Shown here in pieces: positions 22,845 to 35,052 of a stretch of DNA of 64,000 bases. Under the pieces are notes generated by a model. That model had not been told where the DNA came from and ran no database searches. It saw nothing but the letters and a program-made list of their open reading frames with translations. Location of the stretch: positions 205,037 to 269,036 of the forward strand of contig JAKEKT010000049.1 in the NCBI GenBank assembly GCA_021495925.1, in the 5' to 3' direction. The number at the start of each line of letters is the position of its first letter. The stretch's first letter is position 1. The DNA comes from Diplodia intermedia (taxonomy: Eukaryota > Ascomycota > Dothideomycetes > Botryosphaeriales > Botryosphaeriaceae). The position numbers and the translations under genes are program-made.

Positions 22845-24299
22845 TCATAAGTTGAGGTCTTCAGAGGATGTCCGGCCTAACCTATCGTGTGGTTCAAGAA
22901 CCCTACAACCTGCCGTGTTACTTGACGTTCTGGACTTGACTTCGTACGAGTACTCACGAATATTGTTTCATCAGAGTCCCTTCGCCTCCGTTTTCCAGGT
23001 CGATGTTGAAGACGAAGAAACTACCGTCATTCGTCACAACCATGACTTGAGGCCCGTTATTGCTCATGGCAACAACGTTGCTGGGGTGCATTGGCGGTCC
23101 GTCAACGTTCCTCTTCGGTATCTTCACCCACGCAAAATCCCTGGCCGGCTCCCATATTTCGGCAACAGCGCTAGGTAGGTAGCCTCCTAGCTTCTGCGCA
23201 AACCCCATCCCGACGTTTTGCGAAGTGCGACGGAGCATACTGGCAAGACCCGGGTTGTTCTGCTTTCTCTCGGGAACGGTAGGGCCAGACTCGTCGCCGT
23301 TGTCGGCCATGTCTTCGCTACTAGGACTCTGGCTGCGATCGCGGGATCCGCTGGCAGATGGTCTCCGGCCAGAAGGAGATCCGTCTTTGCGGGACTCGCC
23401 CTGTGGCGAGAGCCGGAAAATGTGGACCGTGTCTGTTGCCGAGGAGACACAGAGCAACGTTGAAGTGGAGTTGAAGGCCATGCTGAGAATCTTTGCGGGT
23501 ATTGAGCCTCTCCGGAACTGGAACAGCTTCTTGGCGTCTGGTACCGAGAAGACGCGGATGATGGTGCCCTTCTCCGAGGCGGTGGCCAGCAAAGTCCCCT
23601 CGTTGTTCAGCGCAATACACGACAACGGAGCCTGGTGCGCTTCTATGACGTTGACGGCCTCCATCCTGGTGGCATCGAATATGAGCAGCTCGCCAGTCCT
23701 GGGAGCAACGTGCGGCCCGGTTGGGGGCGCATGAGGCGCCGACGAGAAATTGGGGGCGTCTTTTTTCGGGAGAGGATAGACGAGATGGTTGCGCTCGGAA
23801 GACGGCGACAAGGCAACGATTCCGTGCGGATTGGGCGAAGTATCAATCGTGTACAGCATCTTCATGTTGCTGATGTCGTACAGGTATATTTGGTCCTCCA
23901 GCACGACGACTAGGCGCTTGCGATTCAGACGGACGGCGAGGACTCTGGTGGGGAAGGTGAGCTCGCAGATGGTCGAATGCCTCTGACTTCAATCAGCCCG
24001 CCAGTCCCCGCAAGCGTGTCGCGATCGTACCTTAGTGTTGCGTATGCGCAGGAGGCGCGGCGACTGGATCAGGGCGACCAGAGAGGTGGAGAAGAGCATC
24101 TCCATGATCGACACATCGCCCTCTTCGCCCTCGAAGGATTTGGAGAAGGGCTCGGTGTCGTACAGGCGGATGCCCTTCTTGGTGGCTGCGCGGGCGTCAA
24201 ACACAGCGCAGCAGGCGCGGGGATGCCGGGAAGCTTACCGACGCCAAGAGCGGTGTAGTCCTGGTTGAAGGTGACGAAATTCATGGCAGGTTGAGCCAT
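22845..24299 (-). CDS. atg18: Atg18-type PROPPIN (WD40 phosphoinositide-binding autophagy protein), 432 aa
   Basis: Four exons: 24299-24239, 24185-24031, 23982-22958 and 22902-22845 (introns 53, 48 and 55 bp); the spliced frame is exactly 433 codons. Family sequences are recognisable throughout: MNFVTFNQDYTALGVAT at the start, NTKRHSTICELTFPT over the second splice junction, KGTIIRVFSVPDAKKLFQFRRG in blade 5, and FFVFNIDLENGGEG near the end. FRRG at 228-231 is the motif that binds PtdIns3P and PtdIns(3,5)P2. Atg18 proteins act on autophagosome membranes with Atg2 and on the vacuole. The last exon codes only for the tail SVLEPHDRLGR.... A 462-bp spacer separates it from the divergent tyw4 gene. 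Confidence 0.95.
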
Positions 24300-24761
24300 A
24301 TCGGCGGTTGGGGCGGAGCAGCGGTGCGAGACGGCGGGCGAGCTGAGCGGGGGATCGCGGCGGGCGGAACGGGCGGAGCGGGCGGCGAAGAAGCGACTGA
24401 TGGACGGAGGGTGTGGGCTATAAGCGGCGCATGGTCGAGGGCTGGTCTGGAGTTGGGCGTGTTCGGGCAGCCCAAAGTCGTCGGCGGGCGAGGTGGTGGT
24501 GGGGACATTGAGCTAGGCAGTGGCAGGCCCGTTCTGGCCCAAGCTCCTCGGGCCGCCGAACCTGGCCGAACTTTTCACACTGCAACACCGTCCTGCGATC
24601 ATGTGTCGCTCGTTCTCATGACTGGCTGGATGCTTACTCAGGCCGGTCATCTGCTCCCGCTCCCTTTCCACCATCTGCCTGCTGAGGCTCAGGGATAGCC
24701 CGCGGCCTCCTGTGCCAAGCGAGATACGCGCAGCCCGGGATAGATTGTCGCAGTCGCCAGC
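24300..24761. other. Bidirectional promoter between atg18 and tyw4
   Basis: 462 bp between two divergent start codons. GC-rich on the atg18 side. No gene or clear motif beyond its position. Confidence 0.55.
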
Positions 24762-27700
24762 ATGCCCGCCCCCGGTCGCGAGAGCCGGCCCGCGCCCAAG
24801 TCGACAAAGGAGAAGCGAGATGACGATATTATGTTGGTAAGTCAACACCGCTTGTGCGCGCTGCTATTTTGGTTGTTTGCGGCTTGTGTTGCGCCCTGCT
24901 TTTGATTTTGATTTTCCGTTGCGCCTCCTCCGCGCGTCGCCAAAGGAATATCCGGATGCGGATGCTGCATTCCATCTACCTACACTTCGCTCCAAGACTG
25001 AGCGCAGTCCCGGCTGGAACAAGGAGTACGGTTTCCCTCTACGAGCACATCTCCCCCTAGCTGGCAACCCTGCTATCGTTTTAGATCAATGTTTTAGTCG
25101 CAGGATAGGCAGCACTTGGGGTGCTAACGCTCAAAAGACCAACGACAGCAGTATAGTTTCTAAGCAGAGCGTCGTCAAAATCTATCACGGCGATAAACCA
25201 GATCTCTTCGCGCCATTTATTGCCAAGTCTTTGCGACGGAGCCCGCTCATCAATAGGGGCTACTGGCTGCGCATAAGGGCAGTCGAGAATACCGTCGCCC
25301 ATTTTCTCAGCCAACCCACTGAGAAAAACAAAGTCGTAATCAATCTTGGCTGTGGATAGTGAGTAAGATGGGTCCTAGCCCGTGTGTAGGTCCTAATAAT
25401 GACCGTCGTCAGTGATCCCCTGCCCTTCCATTTCCTATCCCAGCAGCCGGAACTATGCGCCAGGGCAACATTCGTCGATGTTGACTACCCGCAACTTATG
25501 CACAAGAAAAGGGCTTGTATTTCAAACAGTGCAGCTTTGCAAGAGCTCCTGCCAGTCCTGTCCAATGGCGTGTCAAATGGCCCGGATATCTGGCGAGCTG
25601 GCCAATATCTCACCGTCGGTTGTGATCTTCGCAAGCTTTCCGAACTCGAAGCTATCTTGAAGAAAGAAGTCCAGGTCCATGACTGCACTATCCTCTTCGT
25701 CGCCGAGGTTTCCATAGCCTATATGGACGTCAAAAGCGCCGATGCGGTGGTCGCCTGGGCAAGCACGTTTAAACATGGTAAGCTATACGTCTTTTACGTT
25801 ACGCAGAACGCTAACCTGGTCAGCCCGATTCTGTATCCTGGAGCAGTGTCTTCCAGAAGGACCAAGCCATCCTTTTGCGTTTACTATGCTAGGCCATTTC
25901 GACAAACTTCACGCCCACCTTAGGGTTGTCTACCAGTATCCCACCCCGAAAGATCAAGAAGCTAGGTTCCGCAGTGCCGGATGGGAATCGGCTACAGCGC
26001 GAACTCTCTGGGAGCTCTGGGGCGATGACGAGTTCCTTTCACCCAGCCAACGTAAGAAACTGGACTCCATCGAGCCCTTCGATGAGTGGGAGGAGCTTGC
26101 ATTACTAGGTGGCCACTATCTCCTCCTGGTTGCGACAACAAGCGCACCCACGAGTCAGAAAGACGATTCCCAAGCCCGGATCCAATATGCAAATGCCAAG
26201 CTGAACATGCAACCTGTTCCACGTGAGGGTGGTGAAAGCAGCCTCCGACGTTTTGGTGCCACATACTCGCGTGGGAACAAAGTCATCTACCATGGCGGCT
26301 ATGGAGAGAGAACCCGACTGGGCGACTGTGACACATACACGGCGGACGCCGTATATGAAGGAAAAGTCGAGCTACAGCCCGGCAAACCCGGTGCGATAAT
26401 GTGCCAAACCATCACCAACGTGGCCTCCGGCGACGACCTCTTCTTGCTTGCCGGCGGCAGAGAGTCACCCAGCAAAGCCGCGGCTGGGACCTGGCTCGTA
26501 ACCTCAACCGGCCGTTCCATCAGCGTAGCCAGCTTCAACGCGGACCGTGTCTTCAACGGCCGCTACCGACACTGTGCAGTGCCTGTGCTCATCGACAACA
26601 GAACCGATGCACCCGGTGTCCTCATCTACGGCGGCAAGTCCGATGCTAGTACCATCCTAGGAGACTTCCTACTCTTCGACCTGAAGAAACAGTCCTGGTC
26701 CGTCGTACCCTGCGTGGGATGTGAACAAGGCGGCGGCGTCCCGCCTGCACGGTTTGGCGCAAGCATGTGCCAGTCAGAGCAGTCTGCTTCGCTCGGACAG
26801 CAATCGGGAATCCTCATGGGAGGAATCTCCGAGGACGGAACTATCTTAGGTGACGTCTGGGAGTGGGCATTGAGCTGGGAAGCCGATGGTCTGACGGTCA
26901 AATGCACCGAAAGGACCAGAGAAATGGAGCTCAGCGGAGCGGCACAGTTCGCGAGATTCGGCGCTGCCATGATTCCCCTCTCGAACCACTTCTTACTGAT
27001 CGGAGGTGTCACGAGAGACCGTATCCTTGGCTGGAACGAGGAGATACTCCTCGTCTCGCTGGGTCCCGAACGCTGGGTCAAGCACATCCAAATGCCCGCC
27101 TGCCCCAGCCCACGACCACTTTTTGTCGGCGTCGGAGCAGCGAAAGTCGGCGAGAAGATAGTGTTAGTCGGCGGAGGAGCAGTCTGCTTTTCCATGGGCA
27201 GCTTCTGGAACAAGAAAAGCTACAGCTTACGCTTGGACTACGATCAGGGAGAAGAAGCGCCGTCAGATTCTTGCGGACAAGGACCGAACGGAACGGACGA
27301 GACGGCGGGTCAGCTGCAGGCGGACGGCTCACGAGAAGGCGCAGCTCCAGGAAACTTGCCTGGTGGAAATGACTCTTTTCCCGCTCCCGCGCCGGTCAAG
27401 CAAATCGGACGCGCTGCCGTGCGGACTAGAGAAGACTTCGACGCCATCGTCGCCGCCGGTCAGCCCGCCATCCTCACCGGCCTCGACATCGGACCGTGCG
27501 TCGACCTCTGGACACCCGAGTACCTCGTCTCCCGCATCGGCGCCGGCCGCCCTGCCGCAACGACGCTGGACCTCTCCAAGGACTTCCCGGCCATCGCGTC
27601 AGACTTGCGCCTACCGGAGGCGCTGCTAGCCGTTGCGGCTGACAACAACAACAGCAGCAGCAACGGCAACGGCAACGCGCACGACTCGCCGCTGCTACGC

Positions 27701-28267
27701 ATCTCGGGCCCGTCCGACGACGCGGCGTCGTTGTGTGGCAGGCTGCACTACGACGCGCTGGCCAACGTGCGCTGCCAGATCCGCGGGGCCGAGCGCGTGC
27801 GCCTGTTCCCGCCGGGCGACGTCGCACTGCTGGCCTACCCGGCCGGCGCGTCCAGCAGCTCCGACGTCGACGTTTGGCACTCGCCCGCCGGTGTCGGGCG
27901 GCGCTCGACAACGGCAGACTTGGTACACGCGCATCCTCACGAGGCGGTCCTGCGCCCGGGAGACGTTCTCTTCATCCCGCCCGCGTGGAGCCACGCGGCC
28001 AGGCCGGAGGAGGACGGCGGGAACGACGTCAGCGTGGTGGTGGATGTGTTTTGGCGAAGCGTTGGGAGAGAGCTGTACGGGACCGGCAACAGGGATATCG
28101 CGGCTTACGAGGAGGGGCGGAAGGCGGTAGAGACGATCGTGAAGGGGTTTGACGGGGTGCCAGGGGATCTGCGCAAGTTCTATTTGGAGAGGTTGGTGGG
28201 GGAGTTGAGGGAGAAGGCTGATGAGGGGGCCGGGGAGAAGGTCGAAGTGGGGTTGGAACGGGAGTAA
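24762..28267 (+). CDS. ppm2: tRNA wybutosine-synthesizing protein 4 (Ppm2/Tyw4): methyltransferase-Kelch-JmjC, 1034 aa
   Basis: Exons 24762-24836, 25138-25358, 25413-25777 and 25824-28267; spliced frame 1035 codons. Residues ~26-330 are a leucine-carboxyl-methyltransferase-like domain: TNDSSIVSKQS, the PLINRGYWLRIRAV helix and SAM motif NLGCGYDPLPF (GCG at 96-98). The middle (~400-760) has Kelch-type repeats (e.g. GVLIYGGKSDASTILGDFLLFD). The C-terminus (~800-1000) is a JmjC/cupin-like domain with VHAHPHEAVLRPGDVLFIPPAWSHAA. In yeast the enzyme methylates and methoxycarbonylates the wybutosine side chain at position 37 of tRNA-Phe. Intron 1 is unusually long (301 bp). The disordered insert with Asn/Ser/Gly repeats (~residue 750) separates Kelch and cupin parts. 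Confidence 0.93.
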
Positions 28268-28392
28268 GCTGACGAGGCCGGTGTGGCCGCATCGGGGCTG
28301 AAACATGAAGGTTGTGGTCAAGCCATGGTCGGTGCTTGTCTGTATCAAGTACGTCGGCCTAGATGAAATGGAGTTCAACAGACCCAAACAAG

Positions 28393-28523
28393 CACAGTGG
28401 GTGACAAAAGAAATTGCCCACTCGGATCTGCCTTACGTAGCTGCCACATCATCATATTCAACTACCCATCCCATGTAGAATTTTTCGGATACCGATGGAC
28501 AATGTCTTTTGTCGCCCGCTGTG
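28393..28523 (+). mobile_element. MITE-like inverted-repeat element, copy B (131 bp, internally deleted)
   Basis: The left end CACAGTGGGTGACAAAAG matches the reverse complement of the right end CACAGCGGGCGACAAAAG. Flanking tetramers are CAAG (28389-28392) and CAGG (28524-28527), differing by one base. It keeps the subterminal GATCTGCCTTACG and ATTCAACTACCCATC blocks but lacks the central GACGTAAAT palindrome of copies A, C and D, so it is a shortened derivative. Confidence 0.75.
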
Positions 28524-31000
28524 CAGGTGCGTCGGAGAGATATGAGAGGAGGATGGGATGTAATTGGAGGACTTCCTGTGTGCCCACCTGATATGAAACT
28601 GCGGTGAGGAAGCATGCGCGACGAACTCGGAAAGGTATTTGAAATCCCCACTTGGGAATTTGCTGCTATTGCATGCTCCGCATAAACTTGGAATTGCTGG
28701 TTGCACATTTGTATGTGTACGCGTGCGAGCAAGACCATGATGCGAGCTTGACAAGATACATGACCAAACATGGTTTCGGGCGGCCAACATGGCAGGCTCG
28801 GAGCAGGAGCCGTTTCCGGAAGCAAAAATAGAGCAAGACATTCGGACAGATCGACGTATTCCTGCCATGCACTGGCATTTCAGTGGCCGCCGGGATAGGT
28901 TTTGGGGGTTTTTTCGGTGAATTGTGTAGTCGTTCGAGTAAGTACCAGGTGCGAGTAATGTGACCGGTTCCCCCTCTTGGACTCACGAGCCACGAACAAA
29001 GCATACCTCGGTGTTAGGTGCGTCCTGGCTACCTCGATCCATACCTGGCACGGGCGCGCCCGTCAGGTGTTCGAGACAAAACGTCGTGCTCGCCCGAGAG
29101 TCAAGATCGACGGAAAAGTTGACATGGGGGGCAGGAAGGGGCGAATATGTCCTGAGGCAGACTCGCATCGACCGCATTCAGGGTCCTGCGGGAGGCTTGC
29201 GGGAGAAAATGGTTGCGGATGCTGACGAGGCATGTGCAAGATGCTGTTTCGGTGTTGGCAGACGGTCCATGGTTCGCAAAGGATTCCGCGGCTGCTCTGC
29301 GTTGTTGGCTCGCGCCAGCTAGCGGCAGCTGGAAGTTGCCGCTATTTCTTCTACTTTGGCAGTGGAGGGGATGGCAGCTCCGCACAAGCCGAGTCGGGTT
29401 GCTTCAAATAGGCAATTTGGCGCAAGATCAGGCGGAAGGCTGAAGATCCCACCAACGGCAGCGCCGACGTGATTGGAGGCCGGCACCTTCGACCTATGCA
29501 CGCATTTGTTCTTCCCGGCAAATCGGTGTCAGAAAGATTATTTTGTGCATGGGCCGATCGCATTCTCGCAATCCGCGCCTTTGAGGACGCAGTCAGATGG
29601 CGTGTTCATCGCACCTTGGGTGCGCTGTCCTAGAGCGGCCAGCCAGCCGGCGGCACCTCGCAGGGCTTTCGACGGGAGGTGGCTGCGGAGTGATGATGTG
29701 AGCGGCTATTTCTCCTGCTGCGACGGTGAGGTCGGCCGCGAAAAGCATACCCATGAGGGGAAAGGGCAGCGGCCAATTAGCAGCGCGGGCGGCCCCGGTG
29801 TTGCGGGAGGCTCACTGCGCGCGACAAGGATGGCGTTGCAAGGTTAATAATCGCGAGTGGCGAGTATCCGGCCGTCGCTGCGACGACTCGGCCTGCAGCT
29901 CTCCTGACGGCGCGCGCGCGTCATGCCATGAAGCCGCAGCAGCGGAAGCGGAAGGCTCAGAGCGCGGCCTGGGCAGGTAGGTGCGATGCCTCGAGTGATG
30001 TTGGGCGGCCCGAGCGCTGGCATCGCGATGTCCATGTGGGCCCTTGGCTTGGCGCGGATCACGGCGCTAATGGCAGAGACCCGCCTTCTCCGGTCGACCA
30101 GCAGTTAGCTCGGCGGGGAGGATGATGCAGTTGCCATCGAGCCAACCGCCCGCTACCTGCTCATGGCTGGTGCTGCGCTGGCACGCCGCGTCGCTCTGCC
30201 GTCGCTCTGCCGTCCTGCCCTCGGCAGGCGCGTAGGGGCAGTCGAGATAAGGCGCCGCGCTCGTTATCGGCAAGGCACGCATTCCGCCGGGGAAGGTCCC
30301 CACGCTTCCGCCGCGGCCGCTTTGATGCGCGCGACGGAGACCAGAGCGCACGCGAGTCGATGAGATGGAGGGGCGGCTGTGAATTCGCTAGCGCCCAGGC
30401 CCTTGTCGTGCGTAGTCCAGCCTTCTCCGCGCCTGATTGATGAGACCACCCTTGCACCAAGCAGGCGGGGATGAGCGGCGCCGCACTTCGTTTGTGCCAC
30501 TCCCTCCCCGACCTCTGTACCATCCTCTCCAATTCATTGCAGCCCTCGCCTCTCACGCCCCTCCTCCAAGCCGAGTCCAGCTCGTCTGGCCCCCGCCTGT
30601 GCTACCCACGCCCACGCTGCCAGCGTCCGACACAGCAGCGCCTGCAGAACCCGCCGTCTCGTCCGACCCCGTCGCCTGGCCCGCGCTGCGCCCGTCCGCT
30701 GTTGCTTTTATGCGCCGCCAGCGCAGCCCAATGCCCACCAAGCCTAAACACGCCTGCTAAACTGCCTTCTTGAGCTCTGCGCCTGCATTCTTCCTGCAAC
30801 CCGCAGCCACCCCGTCCTGCCGCCCTGCGCCCGACCCCGTTCGCGCCATCCAGCCTGCAGCCAGCCGTTGAGCCCTCGCCGCGACCGTCTTGCGCAGAGC
30901 TGCGCCCTGCGACGACGGCCTTTTTACTTCTTATTCCTCCTTCCCGTGCTGACCGAAGCACACCTCGCCTCGTCCGCCCGTCGCATCTGTGGCCGATTTG
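28524..31000. other. Gene-poor region upstream of PPS1
   Basis: About 2.5 kb. GC-rich from ~29.6 kb on, so long Arg/Ala-rich frames occur on both strands without motifs. The last 500 bp are pyrimidine-rich and probably the PPS1 leader/promoter. No other feature recognised. Confidence 0.45.
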
Positions 31001-33411
31001 ATGATGGCTGCTGCAGTAGCCAGGGCGCCTCTGCCCGCCCGATCCTCCACCCCTCCTCCCAGCCTGGCTCTCAATACTTCGCCACGAGGAACGCCGGCTC
31101 CGGTGCCAAACAAACACCTTCCCGTATGCCACCCGGGGCCCCAGCCCGTGCAGCAGTTCGACACGCCTCCGGCATCGCCGCCCATCAAACAGGCTGTCAT
31201 CGACGCGTCGTCGCTCATAGCGCCACCCGACAATCTCCCCCGGATCTGCGAAGACCCACCTGTCTATTCCATCGACGCCGATACTGTCTCTCGCGCCGTG
31301 GAGCATTTGGCAACACAGGCATTGCCGGATCCGAAGCAGGTGTTCCCATGGCTGCATGGCTTGCACGCTGATAACCAAATACAATTGGCCTTTTTTGTTC
31401 AGAGGAAGAGGTCACTACGCAAGGTGCCCCGTTGCATCAGAGGCCTGACGATCGTCAAGGCGGGTGGAGATCTCAGCAGCGCCAAGCTCAAGGGTGCAAT
31501 CCCTCCGAGTGAGTTGCTCCTTGTGCAGAACTCGCCTGACGAGACCGCTCAATTCCTCGAGATCGATCCCAGAGATGGTTTCTCTGTCAGGAACTTCCAG
31601 ATTCAAGCCTGCAAAATGGCCACTGTCTCGGACATCATCGTCTATAGGGACGAGAAGACGCCCCGTGAAGAGGCCGAGAGACTGGCCGCGCAAATTTCAG
31701 CCGCTCAGAGGGTTTGGAGAGAGAGGCACGTCGTCACAGGCTGCGATGTGCAAGATTTCAATACATTTGTCGTGTCCGGTAAGTTTTGCGCGCGTCAATT
31801 TGACACCAAGTTTCACCTTTCTCTGACGCTCGGACGTAGACCCATTCAGCACGTTCGAGGAAAACCATCCGGAACTTGTAGCGGTGGATGGCAGGGGCTG
31901 CATGACGGGTAATGTAATGGATTTTTGTAAGCACCCACTCCAGCCTTAACGCGAAGGGTTCCCTTGGAATATTCCGACAGCAGCGTTCTCAAGGCTTGAC
32001 GCACTTGAGGCAGCAGATCATTGGCCTGGACACATTGTCGTGGCATGACATGTGCGCGATTCTCCCGGCAAATGCTTTGCTCGCACGGGCGCTGCTGTCC
32101 GGACATATATTTCAGGAACAATTCAGTAGGGATATATGCTGACAACCGCAGTCTATTGGGAGCGCTTGGAGATGTGTACCATGTCTGAGGCCTCGGAAAT
32201 CAGCCACAACGTTTTCATGGGGCCGACGCCCGATCCCGAGCTGGGAATATCGTCTGCGAGTGATTTCGACGTTCTGGTCGAGACGAGCGACCAGGCACGC
32301 TGCCCCGACGCTCGATCTCTGCAGGCCGCCTCGAAAATGTTGGAGAAGTCCAAAAGACCGACCCTCAGTCTCTCGTTTCCGTCCTCCGGCAGCATTGTGC
32401 CACCAACTTGGTCCCATTCCGAAGTCGATAGTCTGATGGAGATGTGCCACTGGATGTACAGGATAGCCAACCCAATGGATGCCACAGATTCCGGCATCGA
32501 TGAAGATGGCGACAGCGACATGAGCGACAAGACGGACCGGTCCCGGAAACTATTGATCCACTGTGCAGACGGTTACACCGAGAGCTCTCTGCTCGGTCTC
32601 ACTTACTTCATGTTCGCGGAGGGGCTTCCGGTCCACGAGGCTTGGGTGCGCCTGCATCGGGATCGAGGCCGGAACTTTTTCGCCTACTCGTCCGATGTGG
32701 CGCTTTTAACGAGCATCCAGCCACGAATCCTGCAGGAGTCTCCCCGCTTCGGCGGGTCCATTCTCACCCTCCAGGAGCCGGCTTGGTTATCGAAGCTTGA
32801 CGGTAGCCTTCCCAGCCGCATTCTACCATATATGTACCTAGGCAACCTCAACCACGCCAACAACCCCGAGCTTCTTCGAGAACTCGGCATTACGCGAGTG
32901 CTTTCTGTTGGAGAGCCAGTCTCGTGGAGCAGGGAGACGCTTGAGGAGTTTGGCACGGAGAATCTCCTTTACATCGACCGCGTGCAAGACAACGGGGTTG
33001 ATCCTCTGACCGAGGAGTTTGGCCGATGCTTGCGCTTCATTGAACAAAGCAAAGTTGCTGGCACTGCCACTCTTGTTCATTGCCGCGTAGGGGTCAGCAG
33101 GTCTGCCACCATCTGCATCGCTGAGGTCATGAACGAACTGGGGCTGAGTTTCCCACGCGCATACTGCTTTGTCCGCGCTAGAAGGCTGAACGTCATCATC
33201 CAGCCACACCTGAGGTTTACGTAAGTAGCCTAGACTCTTGCGTCGGTGCAACTCTCTTCTCAAGAACCGGGCTAATAAAAACAGGTACGAGCTACTCAAA
33301 TGGGAGGAGTACCAACACCAACGACGAGGCGAGCCGCTTCGGCGCGAGCTTGAGTGGGGATCGATTGCGCGCGAAATCGCATTAATGAATCGCCCGTACT
33401 CCAGACAATGA
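31001..33411 (+). CDS. PPS1: Dual-specificity protein phosphatase of the PPS1 type, 686 aa
   Basis: Exons 31001-31778, 31840-31926, 32152-33220 and 33285-33411; spliced frame 687 codons. The C-terminal ~170 residues form a cysteine phosphatase domain with the signature HCRVGVSRSAT (nucleophile Cys599, Arg605) and an upstream YMYLGNLNHANNPELLRELGITRVL core. An upstream phosphatase-like segment, LLIHCADGYTESSLLGLTYF, keeps a CxxGxxES loop and looks like a second, tyrosine-phosphatase-like fold, as in yeast Pps1. The N-terminal third (~1-290) holds a proline-rich start and a conserved domain (FPWLHGLHADNQIQLAFF). Yeast Pps1 acts in S-phase/checkpoint control. Intron 2 is 225 bp, long for this region, but both junctions are needed to keep the frame (MDF|FYWERLEM). 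Confidence 0.92.
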
Positions 33412-34411
33412 TCTCGCGATGCGTGGATAACACTGCACCACGCCGTACCTTTTCCTCGAAGCATCTGATTTTATTCAATATTTCTGCGCTTGTGGATGCG
33501 CCGGTAAGCGCTTCGCAAGAGGTTTGGGACTCACTAGTTCGAAGTCTAGTGTCTGTCCCTTCACTTCTCTCTTTTCCGAATTTCACGAGAAGAGGCAACG
33601 GGCTTTCTTTCATTCATTTTCCCTCTTCATGGTCGAACAGATTGGCTTTCACTTCCTAGTATCTCTCTCTTAGTCGCGAAAGGGCTGCAGATGTAGTTCG
33701 CATTGACATAACCTTCTGGATGGGCCTGTTCATCTTTTATTTACCTGAGCTTGGAGCAGGGATTCGGATATGGAAAGGTACGGAAACACGGACTGGAAAG
33801 GGCTAAACGGGTCATTGGGATTGTTTGCTGGGACTTTTCTTTCGTTTTATCCCACGGGAATGGGACTTCGGATATGAGTTATGATGATTATGATTTAAGG
33901 GTCTCTTGAAGTTTCGTGTTTTCCTATGGGATTGAGAGACGTTCACTTCTTCGTGCGGCTTAGGCACGGAGATGGGCTGTCATTTCTGGATATGCATGCG
34001 TTTGAAGATGATGACTCGTTGCGGTCCTTTTTGAAAAGACGGAGAAAACGCTCAGGCGGAGATGGGAAAGAGAAGGGAACGCTCCTCAGACGTTGTTCGT
34101 TGCTTTTTAGTGCTCTTGCTTTTCATTTACGGATCTTTTGCTTGCCTAGGTTTGGTGCGTGTTTCCCCACATTGTCTAAGGTCTTGCTATCCATCCGACT
34201 TTCTCACAGTGACGTCTGAACGGTGCTCAGAATCGAAAGTCCGTGGGCACTTTGGTGACACGCTCTGGCCAATCGTCCCTTCGACTGATTCCCCGCAACA
34301 GGATGGGCGATGCATGGATGGGAAGGCGGCTGCGTGGTCCGTGTGGCACCCATCCTCGTCGTCCTTAAACCTCTCCTTGCCAGTCTCACAGTCAAGAAAG
34401 AGGTTGGACAC
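33412..34411. other. Intergenic, no gene recognised
   Basis: 1 kb of relatively AT-rich DNA downstream of PPS1, up to MITE-like copy C. Only short unsupported frames. Confidence 0.45.
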
Positions 34412-34595
34412 CACGGCGGGCGACAGAAGAAATTGCCCACCCGCATCTGCCTTACACTTGAGAAAACTTATATAGAGAGTTGAATGAAAGATCTAGACGT
34501 AAATACGCAAATCTAAAACTTATATTTACGTCCGGACCTTCTATTCGACTACCCATGCAGATGCGGGTGGGCAGTTTCTTTTGTCACCCGCCGTG
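34412..34595 (+). mobile_element. MITE-like inverted-repeat element, copy C (184 bp, best-preserved ends)
   Basis: Has the longest terminal inverted repeat of the family: about 39 bp at each end match almost perfectly. The left end begins CACGGCGGGCGACAGAAG; the reverse complement of the right end begins CACGGCGGGTGACAAAAG; both continue through TGCCCACCCGCATCTGC. A central palindrome is built on GACGTAAATACGC and TTTACGTCC. Flanking tetramers are ACAC (34408-34411) and ACTC (34596-34599). No coding capacity. Confidence 0.82.
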
Positions 34596-34683
34596 ACTCT
34601 GGACCTTGAATCGCGTCTTCCTTACGCGTAAAGCATTCATTATGGGCCTTCGCCACCGACGTATGTACAAGGCAGACAGGGGA

Positions 34684-34700
34684 ACAGGTGACAAAAGATC
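34684..34700 (+). mobile_element. Fragment resembling the MITE terminus (F)
   Basis: An isolated ACAGGTGACAAAAGATC stretch matches the outer terminal repeat of the neighbouring elements. No matching right end found nearby; may be a remnant or chance. Confidence 0.3.
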
Positions 34701-34831
34701 TTTGTGTGAGACTTTCCGTATTTGCGGATCCTCTAACTTGCAGCCAAAAACGGAGTCTGCAGAACCATGGTGCAAGGCTAGTTGAGCATACCTTTGCATT
34801 ACAGGAACACTACACCGTATCCATGTGGGAG

Positions 34832-35037
34832 CACAGTGGGTAGACAAAAGAAATTGGCCGTCCCACATCTGCCTAGTAGAGATGTTCCACTACTCTTTCT
34901 CTGGGCAATTTGATACAGAATCCGGAGGTAAATGTGCGCATTCAAAGCTAACATTTACGTCCAGATCTTGTATTCAACTACCCATGAATATAATGCGCGA
35001 TCTGCGGGAGGACCAGTTTCTTGTGTCACCCGCCGTG
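34832..35037 (+). mobile_element. MITE-like inverted-repeat element, copy D (206 bp)
   Basis: The left end CACAGTGGGTAGACAAAAG pairs with the right end, whose reverse complement is CACGGCGGGTGACACAAG. The flanking tetramer GGAG is identical on both sides (34828-34831, 35038-35041), a second exact 4-bp target-site duplication. The internal GGTAAATGTGCGCATT, ACATTTACGTCC and CTTGTATTCAACTACCCAT blocks match copies A and C. Confidence 0.8.
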
Positions 35038-35052
35038 GGAGGTAGAATCAAG

